Assembly: GCF_964340395.1 (NCBI RefSeq)
Contig: NC_135562.1
Span: forward strand, 11,549,543-11,612,042
From: Glandiceps talaboti
Taxonomy: Eukaryota; Hemichordata; Enteropneusta; Spengelidae
Direction: 5' to 3'
DNA: 62,500 nucleotides
In this document: piece by piece, positions 1-11,900 of the stretch
Layout of the letters: every line of letters starts with the position of its first letter
Position numbering within the stretch: the first letter of the stretch is position 1
The notes under the pieces: model-generated
Database searches by the model: none
Told to the model about the DNA's origin: nothing
The model's input: the letters and a program-made list of their open reading frames with translations, nothing else
Translations under genes and position numbers: made by a program

Positions 1-785
1 TTTGTAAGTACCATTATCTACTGCATAATTGTACTGTAGGCCCTCATTGACTACATAGGGTTAATCATTCATGCGTTGACGTATAACCGCAATGCCCGAG
101 CTCGGAACATCGCATCGCAACAACACAGAGTATCAGAGTAACACATCAACTCATGATTTAATATTAGCACTATGTAGTCAATATAAGGGCCCGCAGTATG
201 ACATTCTGTTCTACTCTATTATATTGATACAGTTATGTTCTAGTACAATTATACAATGTATTGGTCGGAAAGAGAAAGACACTCGTGTCACGCTATCAGC
301 AGGCACTTATAGGGCTGAACAACATGACCTATCTTACAGTCTGGGTAGACATCTGTACATACAAAAATAGCTAATAGCAATACTCCCGCGGACTGGTGAG
401 AGAGTCTACATGTATGCAACAAAACATTCAGAGAAGTTGATTTCGTTACATACACGCATCTCAGATCAGACTACTCTATACCGTCACGGCGTACCTTACA
501 GACTATACCACTGTAGTGGTGTGACACAGGCACTCGAATCAATCTGTATGATCTTGGGGAAAAAATGTATATTGAATACATACTATACATTTTTTTAAAA
601 AATCATACAGATTGATTCGAGTGCCTGTGTGGGTGTGTGGTCACATACATAACCTGGAGTAGACAAAAAGACGTTATATTTCAACATGACACGACTGTAT
701 TTACTTCTTAATATTATAGTCTAGTGCCGTCCGGCGCATCGAATCTCAAGATATTTGCATCCAGACTACTTATTGATAAACCACT
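1..785. repeat. Long dispersed duplication, copy 1 (matches 20112-20920)
   Basis: The sequence from base 1 to about 785 is nearly identical, in the same orientation, to 20112-20920; the match runs off the left edge of the window. Differences are few: short indels in AT runs and about 20 extra bases in the second copy near 20550. Identity stops abruptly near 785 ('ttattgataaaccactg' against 'ttattgtaaaaccactg'). The two copies lie on either side of the NLR gene. No coding function is recognisable; the short open frames inside are not conserved in length between copies. Confidence 0.9.
525..629. repeat. 28-bp perfect inverted repeat (hairpin)
   Basis: Bases 525-552 are the exact reverse complement of 602-629, separated by about 49 bases of AT-rich loop that itself contains a small palindrome (aatgtat...atacatt). 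The same structure exists in the second copy at 20659-20686 and 20736-20763 with one mismatch. It could form a long cruciform, or be the remnant of a foldback element. Confidence 0.9.
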
Positions 786-1920
786 GTTTAATCGCAATGT
801 GAACAGCGCCCTCAACCAGTCACACCAAAAGGAATGTTGACCCTTGTTTTTATTGAGTGGTGTCTTCAAGCAGGACAGTTTGAACTGTTTCGTTCTCAGG
901 GGAGGGCCATATTTTAGAACGTGCAAATTAGGGCGGGTAACATTTAACTTGCTCCATGCTATTGTCTAATATTGCATTATTTTTTTTTTCATCTCATCGC
1001 TGCCACCAGTTCCAATTCGTGTTGCTGCCATTCGGGTTATAGTTATGGTTTAATAGGGTTAGGGTTAGGTAACATTATATCAGCCTATATCAATTCAAAT
1101 TGATGCTGACAACCATGCAATGAATTAATTATGGTGTGAGGAGAGGGGTTGCACAGGTACGGTGTAAGTGGGTGTCACAGGTGTAAAACGGGAGCAGTTG
1201 GGTAACATACTAAGGATAATGTTGTGGAGATGTTCGGGGAGGGGGGTACTCCAACTCGACTCATGTAGACTTTTGAATCTTGATTTTTAAAGCATTATGT
1301 AGCGGTTTGACCCACCTCTTTGAATGAACGTACGACTTTTGACCCCATATTTTGAACAAGGTTGTTTCCACGGGTTGTTTTCAGTCTAGGCGCTCCTCCT
1401 CTCCTCCCCCCGGCCCTGGGCAGCCAATGAACTAGCGATGACCGAAGCATGTACGTGTAACGTGAAAGTGTATCAAAAGTGTTCAAAACTCATGACATTT
1501 GATCCCTTTTCTGGCTAAAATGTAGATTTTTGACCCCTAACATTTGAATTTTTGTAGAGTCTGTGGCTGTAATTTTGGGTCACCAAGGTACATATGTAAC
1601 GTACCCATTACGGAGATGTTCACCTCTGTCAGGAGAGTGCCAATCTAATCAGTGGGAGTTGAACTGTGGCCTTCAGCTAAGCCAATGAGATCTAAACACA
1701 GGTATTTATCAATGCAGTGCCGTCATATACATCCACATGGCAGTAGTAGTGGAAAATAACCAATGCCTTTAAAACTATCAACATGGTGGCAGCGGTGGGA
1801 TTAAATCCTTACCATTCATTCTGGGACTCATGTCTTTATACATATCTGGCAGCATTTAACTCACGTTCTGAACTACTTTAATAAGGGGAGGGTCATGAGT
1901 TAGAGCTCGAGAAAGAAGAT
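786..1920. repeat. Dispersed repeat region related to 16106-16187 and 26735-27250
   Basis: Bases 789-865 ('gaacagcgccctcaaccagt' and what follows) match 16106-16187. Further on, 1140-1230 and 1670-1850 match 26945-27020 and 27080-27235 ('tatggtggcagcggtggga' type sequence). Motifs like 'ggggagggtc' occur near 900, 1885 and 26738 and may be element ends. No gene is seen here. Confidence 0.65.
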
Positions 1921-2138
1921 GGAGAGGGTCACTTTTTAGCACGACAGAGTCGTGGGAAGATAACATTTTTACACAAGAGCCCGAGCCTGATTTCCCCCAG
2001 CCCTTCCCCCCTTGTAACTACTAAAAGCTTACTTACCCATAGTCACATTTTCTCCAATCACATTGTCAAGTTATTATTGTGGCTCCCATGAGCTCAAACT
2101 TCTAAAAGACTTTATCATTTATGATGTGAACGTAGTAT

Positions 2139-2511
2139 TGGGCCTAGCAATTGTTTGGTTCCGGTTACACGACCCACTTAGTTTTTCACTGACCCTAAAC
2201 TTTTTTTATGTACTTGAGAGAAAAAATAATAAAATCGCAAAAAATGTGGTCTCACGAGAAACAGTGGATGCGGAAACTGACATCAACTTAAAAAAGATAA
2301 TTTAAAACTCTTCTTCCAATCTTAATGACTGTACATCTGATGGGAAGAAACCAATAACACAGACCATTTAGAAAACAACAGAAAATCTGAACTAGACACT
2401 CACAAATGAAAAAAATAAAAATAAAAATAAAATAAAATAAAAAATCTGCCTACCCCACCTAATCTGAAATTGAGCGTAATCGGAACCACACAATGTTTTT
2501 ATTAGGTCTTA
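2139..2511. mobile_element. MITE family A, copy 1
   Basis: About 370 bp bounded by inverted ends: the left end reads 'ttgtttggttccggttac' and the right end 'gtaatcggaaccacacaa', reverse complements with small differences. Outer ends resemble 'ggcctaa...ttaggtc'. Related copies lie at 4227-4606 and 24996-25376, with fragments at 40950-41015 and, inverted, 59669-59755. The interior is non-coding and A-rich on one side. No transposase is present, so this is a non-autonomous DNA element. Confidence 0.8.
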
Positions 2512-4226
2512 TAATACGTCAACATAACAATTCTTTTTCCCTTGAGGGCGCTATTTCAATGAGTTTCAAACATTGCAAAGGTCACCTAGGGTCAGGATAT
2601 GGTGGTGGTGTACTGGTGGCCCGTCGTGATGGTTTAGGTAAAAAATACTCCAATTTAGACGTGCATGGACCAATATACATGTTTCTAAGATTATTTATAA
2701 CCTATACTGTCATCATACACCATATTCCAGTTTCTCAGTTACGAGATGTTAAAGTATCGACCTATGTAAAATTGGACATTTTGTTGACACTACACTACCG
2801 CGCACCAGGTCAGAGGAGACGTTGGTAATAGCGCTGACCATAAAATACGTTCTACGAGCAAATTTCAAGGTAAAAATCACAATTTTGAAACTCAAAACTT
2901 ATGTTGGATAAGTTGTGCGATACGTTGATCACAAAATTCATGATTTTCAGAAATAGTTTTGTACAGTACGATTTCTTGAAATTTTACTTCCTTATAGTTA
3001 TACTGTCTGTACTTTTTGGCTGACTAGGACAGTGTACCTGATTCTACAACACAGTCGCTTGTGGGTCGTAATTATTCACAGTATGCTTTCATCTCAATGA
3101 CCGATAATTACAGATGTATACACATACAGTCCATGATTTGAGAACATTTACTTAAATGACTGGTTGGAAGTCAGATTTAGTGGAATGTGCAAGTAAATCG
3201 ATCAAATACTAAATTTTGATTTAAAACTAATAAATTCAAAAGTGTATTCCGAGCCAACAAGTGACTGTGGTCTACAATAGCATGACGTCAGTTGCTTGTT
3301 CTTATCTTGGTGCGTTTTTTTTATTAGTATATTATAATTATTGAGATACATTGATATATTTTCATAGATATTTAGAGTATCAAAGCCACAATTTTAGTGG
3401 CAAGCACTGTAGTGAAAAACGCAGCAAGAAAACAGTGTTTATTGAGTGCAAAATGGCATGGTTGTTGTGTCCGCATTCAATCACGTGATCACAAGGTGTA
3501 CTTCAGAACTTTCAATCACCTGACATGACGTGATCAACTCATGGTAATAAAGAATTCAGTTTGGTACACTGCCATCCTGTACGCAGCATTAGTTCTTTCT
3601 CGAATAAAAATTAATTAAATAGAAGTAAGTACTTCATATTTTATACACCACCTTATTTTCGTCAAATTTGATGTATTCTATTATCACTGGATATGAATCT
3701 TCTAGTCTCTACAAAAGTCTGAAGTGTCCATATTTGGGTTATTTGTAAAACCTGACATGGTAAACAAATATTTTATTGAAATATGACTATTATATTGTTC
3801 CTGGTAGATTTGTTAAAGTTATTTTCTGTCATCAACACCCAATATTTTTTCCCTGTCTAGCCAAGGAAATATGAGTATCCTAGGAGCATTGTCATTACGA
3901 GTAACTATAGATGAGTAGTGACAAACCCTTATTAGATAGGTCATGAGTAATTTCTGGCTGAATGAAGAAAAATATCAGGGAACAATCAAGTATACCTCTC
4001 AATCATGATTAATGAAAAACAGGGAAATTTTGAATGTTTTGACTCAAATTTCAAAAATTTCAGGTCCATTGAAGTAGACACACCCAATTGTTATGATGAA
4101 GAATAACTAAAGAAATATCATTGTGAGCTAGGCCATCCGTTTTAGTAATGTCCACAAAGTCTAGCATCTTTGCATGATAGAACCATTGTAGCCAAATGTA
4201 GTCAAATGTTTACTATGACATTCCTA
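2512..4226. other. Non-coding stretch with a foldback element at 3853-3985
   Basis: No gene is recognised. At 3853-3985 a foldback sequence ('tagccaaggaaatatgagt' paired with 'ttctggctgaatgaag', centred on 'gtcattacgagtaac...gtagtgac') belongs to a family also seen at about 29495-29650, 33310-33430 and 45650-45790. Confidence 0.5.
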
Positions 4227-4606
4227 TTAGGCCAAATAAAAAAAGTTGATTGGTTCTGGTTACCTGACCCCAACTAGTTTTTCACGCCAACCCTAAACTT
4301 TTTTTTACATATTCAAGAAAAAAATAAAAAAATTGTGAAGTCTTGCAAAAATAGTGGATGAGGAAACTGACATCAACTAAAAAAGACAATATAAAACTGT
4401 TCTTCTGATCTGTAATGGCTGTACATCTGATGAGAAGAAACCAATAACACAGAGACCATATGCAAAATAACAGAAAACATAACTATCTGAACTAGACACT
4501 CACATAAAAAAAGTAAAATTAAAAAATAAAATTTGAAAATCTACCTACCCCACCTATTTTAAAATTGAATGTAATTGGAAACACACAATTTTTTTATGCC
4601 TTACTA
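4227..4606. mobile_element. MITE family A, copy 2
   Basis: Same element as 2139-2511. The left end is 'ttaggccaaataaaaaaagt' and the right end '...cacacaatttttttatgcctta', giving inverted termini of about 35 bp with mismatches. The interior keeps the landmark 'ctgtacatctgatgagaaga' found in the other copies. Confidence 0.8.
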
Positions 4607-4740
4607 TTTCCCTATCAAATTAAAATCTTATTATCTTAAATATATTCTTATTGTAACTCCAGACTATGCCTTAATGGAAAGTGACATATAAATTGGGAAT
4701 AACAACCAAATCACCAACAATGGCTGATCAAGGATTACAA

Positions 4741-5989
4741 CAGAGGTCGCGGTAGCTTTTTTTCTGATGCGTCCCTGGGACGCGTTCCTGCCAAAATTAG
4801 CGTCAAAATCCTGTTACGTGCGTTTTTTCCAAATTTGCATGCACACAGTCACTACATGTCATTCAGATGTACACTAAATACGTTGCAAATGTAAATACAT
4901 GTACATGAACACATCAGTGTCATTCTCCCGCACACCGTATACAAGTACATAGTTTGCACTTAGAAAAAGAAAACATTTATATGCAAGAATACGCTATACA
5001 GAGGTTTAACTTCATCTTTCTCGACTTTCGATTTTCTATGGTAATCACTCTCTAAAAATATGTGCTCCGAGAAAGAACTCCGGGTGAATACTAGTATATA
5101 GCGGAGTGGGAGAAGACGTGTCGAAACCCCATAGCGTATAAATCCATAGCTAATGTTAGGGCGGTTCTTGGAGTCGGACCGTACGGAGTACATAAAACTA
5201 CTCCATGATACAATAACAAAACCGCAATGCATAAACTAAGTTCCATGACATGAATGATGAAGAATGAACGACAGCGTGAACTTCAATTTGACAGAAACAC
5301 AGTTGTAAAAGTTCGATACAAATTTTGTGTCACTACGTTGTAATCGTTTATTCTTGAACGACGCCTTACGTGTGCCATGTTCACTGTAAATTCACGTAAT
5401 GCGTTCGATCCCGTAACGAAGCTCAAAATAAGTTTCAGTTTTAGAGAGAATGAAATGGCGACTTGGCAGTATGAATTTATCCACGTGAAGTTTCAGCATA
5501 GACTACTGTCCACCGATGTGGTCTATTTAATCATCGCTTCGCCCGTGAGGGAAGATGCTTCACCGTAGCGTAAGGCCGTGCTATCGATGGAAACTCTGCC
5601 AAACCATGTCTGTTAATAAGTAACTAATCACGTGGATAAGTAATTATAATATCACGTAGTTTCTAAACTACCCAAGACGTGCTCGGCACGTCAGGAAATG
5701 GTCATGGGGCACATGAAACTGTTGGAACGTTTTATATACGATGGGTCATATTCAAATTTCACAGGTCACACTGCACATATAAATACAGTTACAATCAGAA
5801 CTGACTAATTCCACGATGTCTGTTCTACAACTTCGAAGCAAAGATGATAACCGTACGTTTGCCAACAGTAAGCCCCATTTGTCCCCTGTTTATGACGCGT
5901 CCCCAGTGACGCATACATCCAAAAAAAGGCGTCCCAAGTGTCAAATAGTGCGTCAAATACGCACAAATAACGCGTTAACGCGACCTCTG
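4741..5989. mobile_element. DNA transposon, 11-bp TIR, TTACAA duplication; overlaps NLR exon 1
   Basis: The sequence CAGAGGTCGCG at 4741-4751 is the exact reverse complement of CGCGACCTCTG at 5979-5989, and both are flanked by the direct repeat TTACAA (4735-4740 and 5990-5995). Subterminal sequence is also inverted in part ('gggacgcg' type motifs at both ends). The 1249-bp interior has no recognisable transposase; open frames of 63-90 codons inside it look accidental. Superfamily not assigned: terminal repeat and 6-bp duplication alone do not decide it. The right end contains the TATA-like box, start codon and first 58 codons of the NLR gene. Confidence 0.85.
5776..5786 (+). promoter_or_regulatory. 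TATA-like core promoter of the NLR gene
   Basis: 'catataaatac' lies about 40 bases before the start codon at 5816, a spacing compatible with a short 5' leader. It also contains an in-frame TAA (5780-5782) that closes the reading frame upstream, so 5816 is the first usable ATG in this frame. The box lies inside the transposon at 4741-5989. A transcription start here is inference. Confidence 0.4.
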
Positions 5990-8900
5990 TTACAACCAGG
6001 TGAACCAGAACCTAAACGATCTCGATTTGATCCTTTTATGGAGACACTGGCCAATTTATCTAGAGAAATTACTCCAGGTTTGTACATTTTCTACATAGAT
6101 ATAGCTATAATCACTTCATTGTGACATTTACCCAAGGTTTTTATGTGAATGGTTATGACCCAATTTCTCGACCATGCTTTATTATATAATACTAGACTGA
6201 TTTATATGAAGTTATGCTAGAGATGTCAAAGATATTTTTTTTTGAAGAATGACTGTCAGATACATGGCTGTAACAGACCTGAGCTGTGCAAATCCTGTAA
6301 TAAGGTATGTCAATTGAAACAAATGAAGTCATAGGGTTGGTAAATCTGGTAAGATTTCATACAGGTCTGTTGGCAGGTGTGTAATTAATTGTTGTAATCA
6401 CATGATGTAAACATGTGTGCACACAGATGTGTATCCAGTGGTGTGTGTATATTTAAGTTCTAGATCTGTTACAGGGTCTGTTAATTAGGGTAGATTTCAG
6501 GACTGTATTCACAGACCTGAAACATGGTCTATTGATACAGAATATATACAGTGGTGTGCAATTTCTTAGAATATCTCAAATGTTTTAAGTGCATTTGCAA
6601 ACATTACATTAAGATAAAGTCATACATGTGACACACCCATATACTTACCATATAGCCATGTACATACTGCTAATACAAGTACTCAGTGTCAAGTGTTGAA
6701 AGACAGCCCACATCTCACATCAATGTATCAGCAGTGTACCAACAGCAATGTATACAGTAATGTAGCCACATCACTGTTGACAGGCCTGCATGTAGCCATA
6801 GTTTTGTTCCAGTCTGCTGCCATTCTTTGCTGACACAGACCTGTACCACAGGAATGTAACAGGGTTTGTGTAGGACCTGGCTGTTCTTGGAATGCAATTT
6901 GATTTTCATTTGTTATGCACACAGTCTAAAGTTTCCTAATATCAAGGCACTCAATTTTACAATTCCACCTCCTCACATTCATTTAACATAGTCATTACAG
7001 TTTGTCAATGTTAACTTTGTCAGATAAAATACCTGACTTGCCCAGTAAAGGGGCAGGGTATATTAAAACTGTTTACTTCTCTTGAACTGAATGCAGTGTT
7101 ACTGATGAAACGATCAATAAAACATAACAACTAATAAAACATTGAAGTCTTTTTTTTTTTTTTGAAAATGACCTTAACTGTGCTTGGAACTATGTTTTTG
7201 GTTAAAGTGATCATCAATGGAAAATAAAAAGAATATCATACTATGAAATACTCCAGATATTATTAATTAAAATAAAAGATCATTAAATTTTGACTGAAAG
7301 TGGATTTCAACTCAAACTTTCTTACATTCAAATTGCTCAGGAAAGCCCAAAAGTAGTGTGACTGGCCTTTACAACTCTTGACTCAGTGTTATGTAAGACT
7401 GCGTTATCATAATTTATTAAAAAAACATGGAAGTAATAAGGCAGTGCTTCAAATTAGACACTGGCTAACAGAAAAACTTGGTCATTGTCCTGTTTTCTAC
7501 ATTAACAGAGGAATTTGAACACATGAAGATACTATTTGAAGAACGCTTGCCTGTTGGAGCTCTGGAGAGAATGGTTATTCCAGGAAATCTGTTTATTAAA
7601 CTATACCGAATGAACTATATTAAAGAGTCTAATACATCATTACTAGAAGAAGTCTTGTGTAAAATTGGACGACAACAACTGGTAGAGAAGTATTTGAAGA
7701 AAGGAAGAAGATATCATCAAGGTAAAATGCTTAAATTAGTGAGGAAAAGAGGAATATGTGAGATGTTGATACTCATTAGATAAGTGAAACTTTGAGCAAT
7801 CTTTATTGACATGTGTCCAAATAAGTCTTGCAGTAGCTGTTAAATACTTTTGCTATGTAATTTTTTAGGTGGTGTATGCTATAGAAAACTATACACAGAT
7901 AATTCTATCCATTAAACACTGAAAAATACACATTATAAGTACTGTAATCTCTTTGATTTAATTATGTTGACAATCTTTGTATTTGTCAGGACAAAGAGAT
8001 AAGAATAGTTGTGATGTCATCAACAGTTTTCCCATAGTCCCTTGCAAGAAATACACAAAATGGCTGTATACATGTCAAGTGCAGTTATGCAAATTAATCT
8101 TAAGTGCCCTCTTGACTGATTAGCTTGAGTAATTTTTGTACCTGTCTATCACTTTCAATATTTTGCAGTTAATATATTAACTTTAATATTATAGAAATGG
8201 CCATGCACATTTCTGTCCAATAGAGATATAAGCACTATAGTGACTGATACTTAGAGTTCCTTGGAAGACTAATTGAAACTGGGAAAAGTAAAAAAAAAAA
8301 GGACAAAATTTTCTTTAAAAAAATTAAAGGTGAATAACATACTGAAACACTTGAGGCGTTTAAAAATGTCTCTTAAAGGACTGGTCCCAGCATAGACAAG
8401 ACTCGATTTATGTCTCAATAGAACAGAATGGCATGTATGTATTTGGTTTTCAATACAGAATTATGACTTCAACCGCAAAAATAATTTGGATAAATCCATT
8501 TACTTGAATCTGAGCATTTATTTCATTAATTAGTTTAACTAATATTTTCTGTCCCTTCATATTTATTATACCCAGGTACAGGAGAAGAGCAAAGGGAAAC
8601 TGATCTACCAACCACAAAGGATAGTACAGTTGAAACACCAGCATGTGAGAGTTCTAATTCCCACAGACCACTGGTGTATCAGAACCCATACAATATCCAA
8701 CAACAGCCAAACCAAACTTTATTTACAGGTCATCAATGTGATATTCTACAAAGACACACTGGGTTTCACCAACCACTACCTCAACCACCTGAGTCTCATC
8801 ACCAACCACTATTTGTAGCAATTGGGTCTCACCAACCACTGCCTGTAGCAACTGGGTCTAACCAACCACTACCTGTATCAACTGGGTCTCACCAACCACT

Positions 8901-11900
8901 ATCTGTAGCAACTGGGTCTAACCAACCACTACCTGTATCAACTGGGTCTCACCAACCACTACCTGTATCAACTGGGTCTCACCAACCACTACCTGTATCA
9001 ACTGGATCTCACCAACCACTACCAGTATCAACTGGGTCTCACCAACCATTACCTGTATCAACTGGGTCTCACCAACCACTGCCTGTAGCAATTGGGTCTC
9101 ACCAACCACTGCCTGTAGCAATTGGGTCTCACCAACCACTACCTGTATCAACTGGGTCTCACCAACCACTACCTGTATCAACTGGGTCTCACCAACCACT
9201 ACCAGTATCAACTGGGTCTCACCAACCACTACCTGTATCAACTGGGTCTCACCAACCACTGCCTGTAGTAATTGGGTCTCACCAACCACTGCCTGTAGCA
9301 ATTGGGTCTCACCAACCACTGCCTGAATCAACTGGGTCTCACCAACCACTACCAGTAACAACTGGGTCTCACCAACCACTACCTGTATCAACTGGGTCTC
9401 ACCAACCACTGCCTGTAGCAATTGGGTCTCACCAACCACTACCTGAACCAACTGGGTCTCAACAACCACTTCCTGTAGCAGCTGGGTTTCACCTGCAACC
9501 ACTACCTCAACCAACTGAGTCTCATCACCAACCACCATTTGTAGCAATTGGGTCTCACCAACCACTGCCTGTAGCAACTGGGTCTAACCAACCACTACCT
9601 GTATCAACTGGGTCTCACCAACCACTACCTGTATCAACTGGGTCTCACCAACCACTATCTGTATCAACTGGGTATCACCAACCACTACCTGTATCAACTA
9701 GGTCTCACCAACAACTGCCTGAATCAACTGGGTCTCACCAACTACTACCTGTATCAACTGGGTCTCACCAACCACTACCTGTATCAACTGGGTATCACCA
9801 ACCACTACCTGTATCAACTAGGTCTCACCAACCACTGCCTGAATCAACTGGGTCTCACCAACTACTACCTGTATCAACTGGGTCTCACCAACCACTACCT
9901 GTATCAACTGGGTCTAACCAACCACTACCTGTATCAATTGGGTCTCACCAACCACTACCTGTAGCAACTGGGTCTAACCAACCACTTCCTGAAACAACTA
10001 GGTCTCAACAATCACTATCGCAACCAACTGGGGCTCACCAACCACTACTTGTAGCAATTGGATCTCACCAACCACTGCCTGTAGCAACTGGGTCTCACCA
10101 ACCACTACCTGTATCAACTGGGTCTCACCAACCACTACCTGTATCAACTGGGTCTCACCAACCACTACATGTATCAACTGGGTCTCACCAACCACTACCA
10201 GTATCAACTGGGTCTCACCAACCACTACCTGTATCAACTGGGTCTCACAAACCACTACCTGTAGCAACTGGGTCTAACCAACCACTTCCTGAAACAACTA
10301 GGTCTCAACAATCACTATCACAACCAATTGGGTCTCAACAACCACTGCTTGTAGCAACTGGGTCTTATCAACCACTACCAGAATCAACTGGGTCTCACCA
10401 ACCATTACCTGTATCAACTGGGTCTCACCAACCACTGCCTGTAGCAATTGGGTCTCACCAACCACTGCCTGTAGCAATTGGGTCTCACCAACCACTACCT
10501 GTATCAACTGGGTCTCACCAACCACTACCTGTATCAACTGGGTCTCACCAATCACTACCAGTATCAACTGGGTCTCACCAACCACTACCTGTATCAACTG
10601 GGTCTCACCACCCACTACCACAACCAATTGGGTCTCAACAACCACTGCTTGTAGCAACTGGGTCTTATCAACCACTACCAGAATCAACTGGGTATCACCA
10701 ATCATTAGCTGAAGCAGCTAGGTATTATAGACTCCTGTTTGCACCAACTATGTCAAACCAATCACTGCCTGAATCAACTTGGTATCACCAATCACTACCT
10801 GAATCAACTGGGTATCACCAATCACTACCTGAATCAACTGGGTATCACCAATCACTACCTGAATCAACTGGGTATCACCAATCACTGCCTCAAACAACAT
10901 GTCATTACCAAGCACATCCAGAACCATCTAGATCTCACCAAACACTATCTGGACCAGCTAGATCTTGTCAGCCAATTGATGGTATGCCATGTTTTCACTT
11001 GATTGTTACTTTTTACAAAGTAGGATGCTTGTTTTTTGACATTCAAACCTTTTCGAGTTGGAAGAATTACAAGACCATTACTTGAAAATGTTCAGTAGAC
11101 AAATGTCACCTCCTATTCAAAACAAGCTTACATGTACTTTGTTTATCTTGTGGTATTAGCTTGATGCTTTGATGGATATTGTAACACTAGCCTCTTTTTT
11201 TAAAAATTGTATTTTTGATAGACATCAATCTTATCAAAGTGTGTAGCTTGTCCTGAATTGGTAGATCTTGGTAAATATATTTACTCTGATGAACTTCATG
11301 ACGTCAAGCAGAAGAAGAGACAACTTGAAAAAAAAATTATCACTTTATTATTCTTACCAATACATGTAAATAACATTTCAGTTATGTAAATCAAAAACTA
11401 ACAAAGTATATAATCCCTTTCACTTTTGTAGAAAAAACCACGTCATCAGTTTATCAAAACAGCAGATCATCTCAGCAACATGATACCATGGCAGCACAAT
11501 ATCAGGAATCCCATTCATCTGCATCCCGGCCTGAAAGTTCTGGTAATGTTACATTTAGCCAGACAACCAGACATCCAGGTAAGCATTTGATGTGTTATTA
11601 GTATACGATTAACACTGATACAATCAATTCATTTGTTATATCACTGTAGTCTATAGAGTTCTATACACACAGACATCCAGGTAAGTATTGTGATGTGTTA
11701 TTAGTATACCATGAAGACTGACACAGTCAGCAGTTAGTTTGGTATAACAACATAGTCTGCAGAGTTCTATACACAGACATCCAGGTAAGTATTTGATGTG
11801 TTATTACTAGTAGTAGACCATGAACACTGACACAGTCTATACAGTTAGTTTGGTATAACAATATACATGTAGTCTACAGAGTTCTGTATTTATAAACAGA

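Noticed and set aside
1055-1075. Telomere-like ttagggttagg
   Set aside because: Only two units in ordinary sequence; no array.
5377-5568. 63-codon frame inside the transposon as a transposase fragment
   Set aside because: No recognisable catalytic motif, and too short.
7509-7721. CARD or Death domain for the NLR N terminus
   Set aside because: The sequence starting FDPFMETL and ending LLEEVLCKIGRQQLVEKYL follows the death-effector pattern better than CARD or DEATH; the assignment remains by eye.
8918-10705. Long antisense open frames (219, 135 and 89 codons) across the decapeptide array
   Set aside because: A 30-bp unit without stops in one register stays open for its whole length on either strand. 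The plus-strand frame is the one connected by good splice sites to DED and NACHT.
8764-10960. CRISPR-like repeat array
   Set aside because: Repeats are contiguous with no unique spacers, lie in a eukaryotic exon and encode a peptide in frame.
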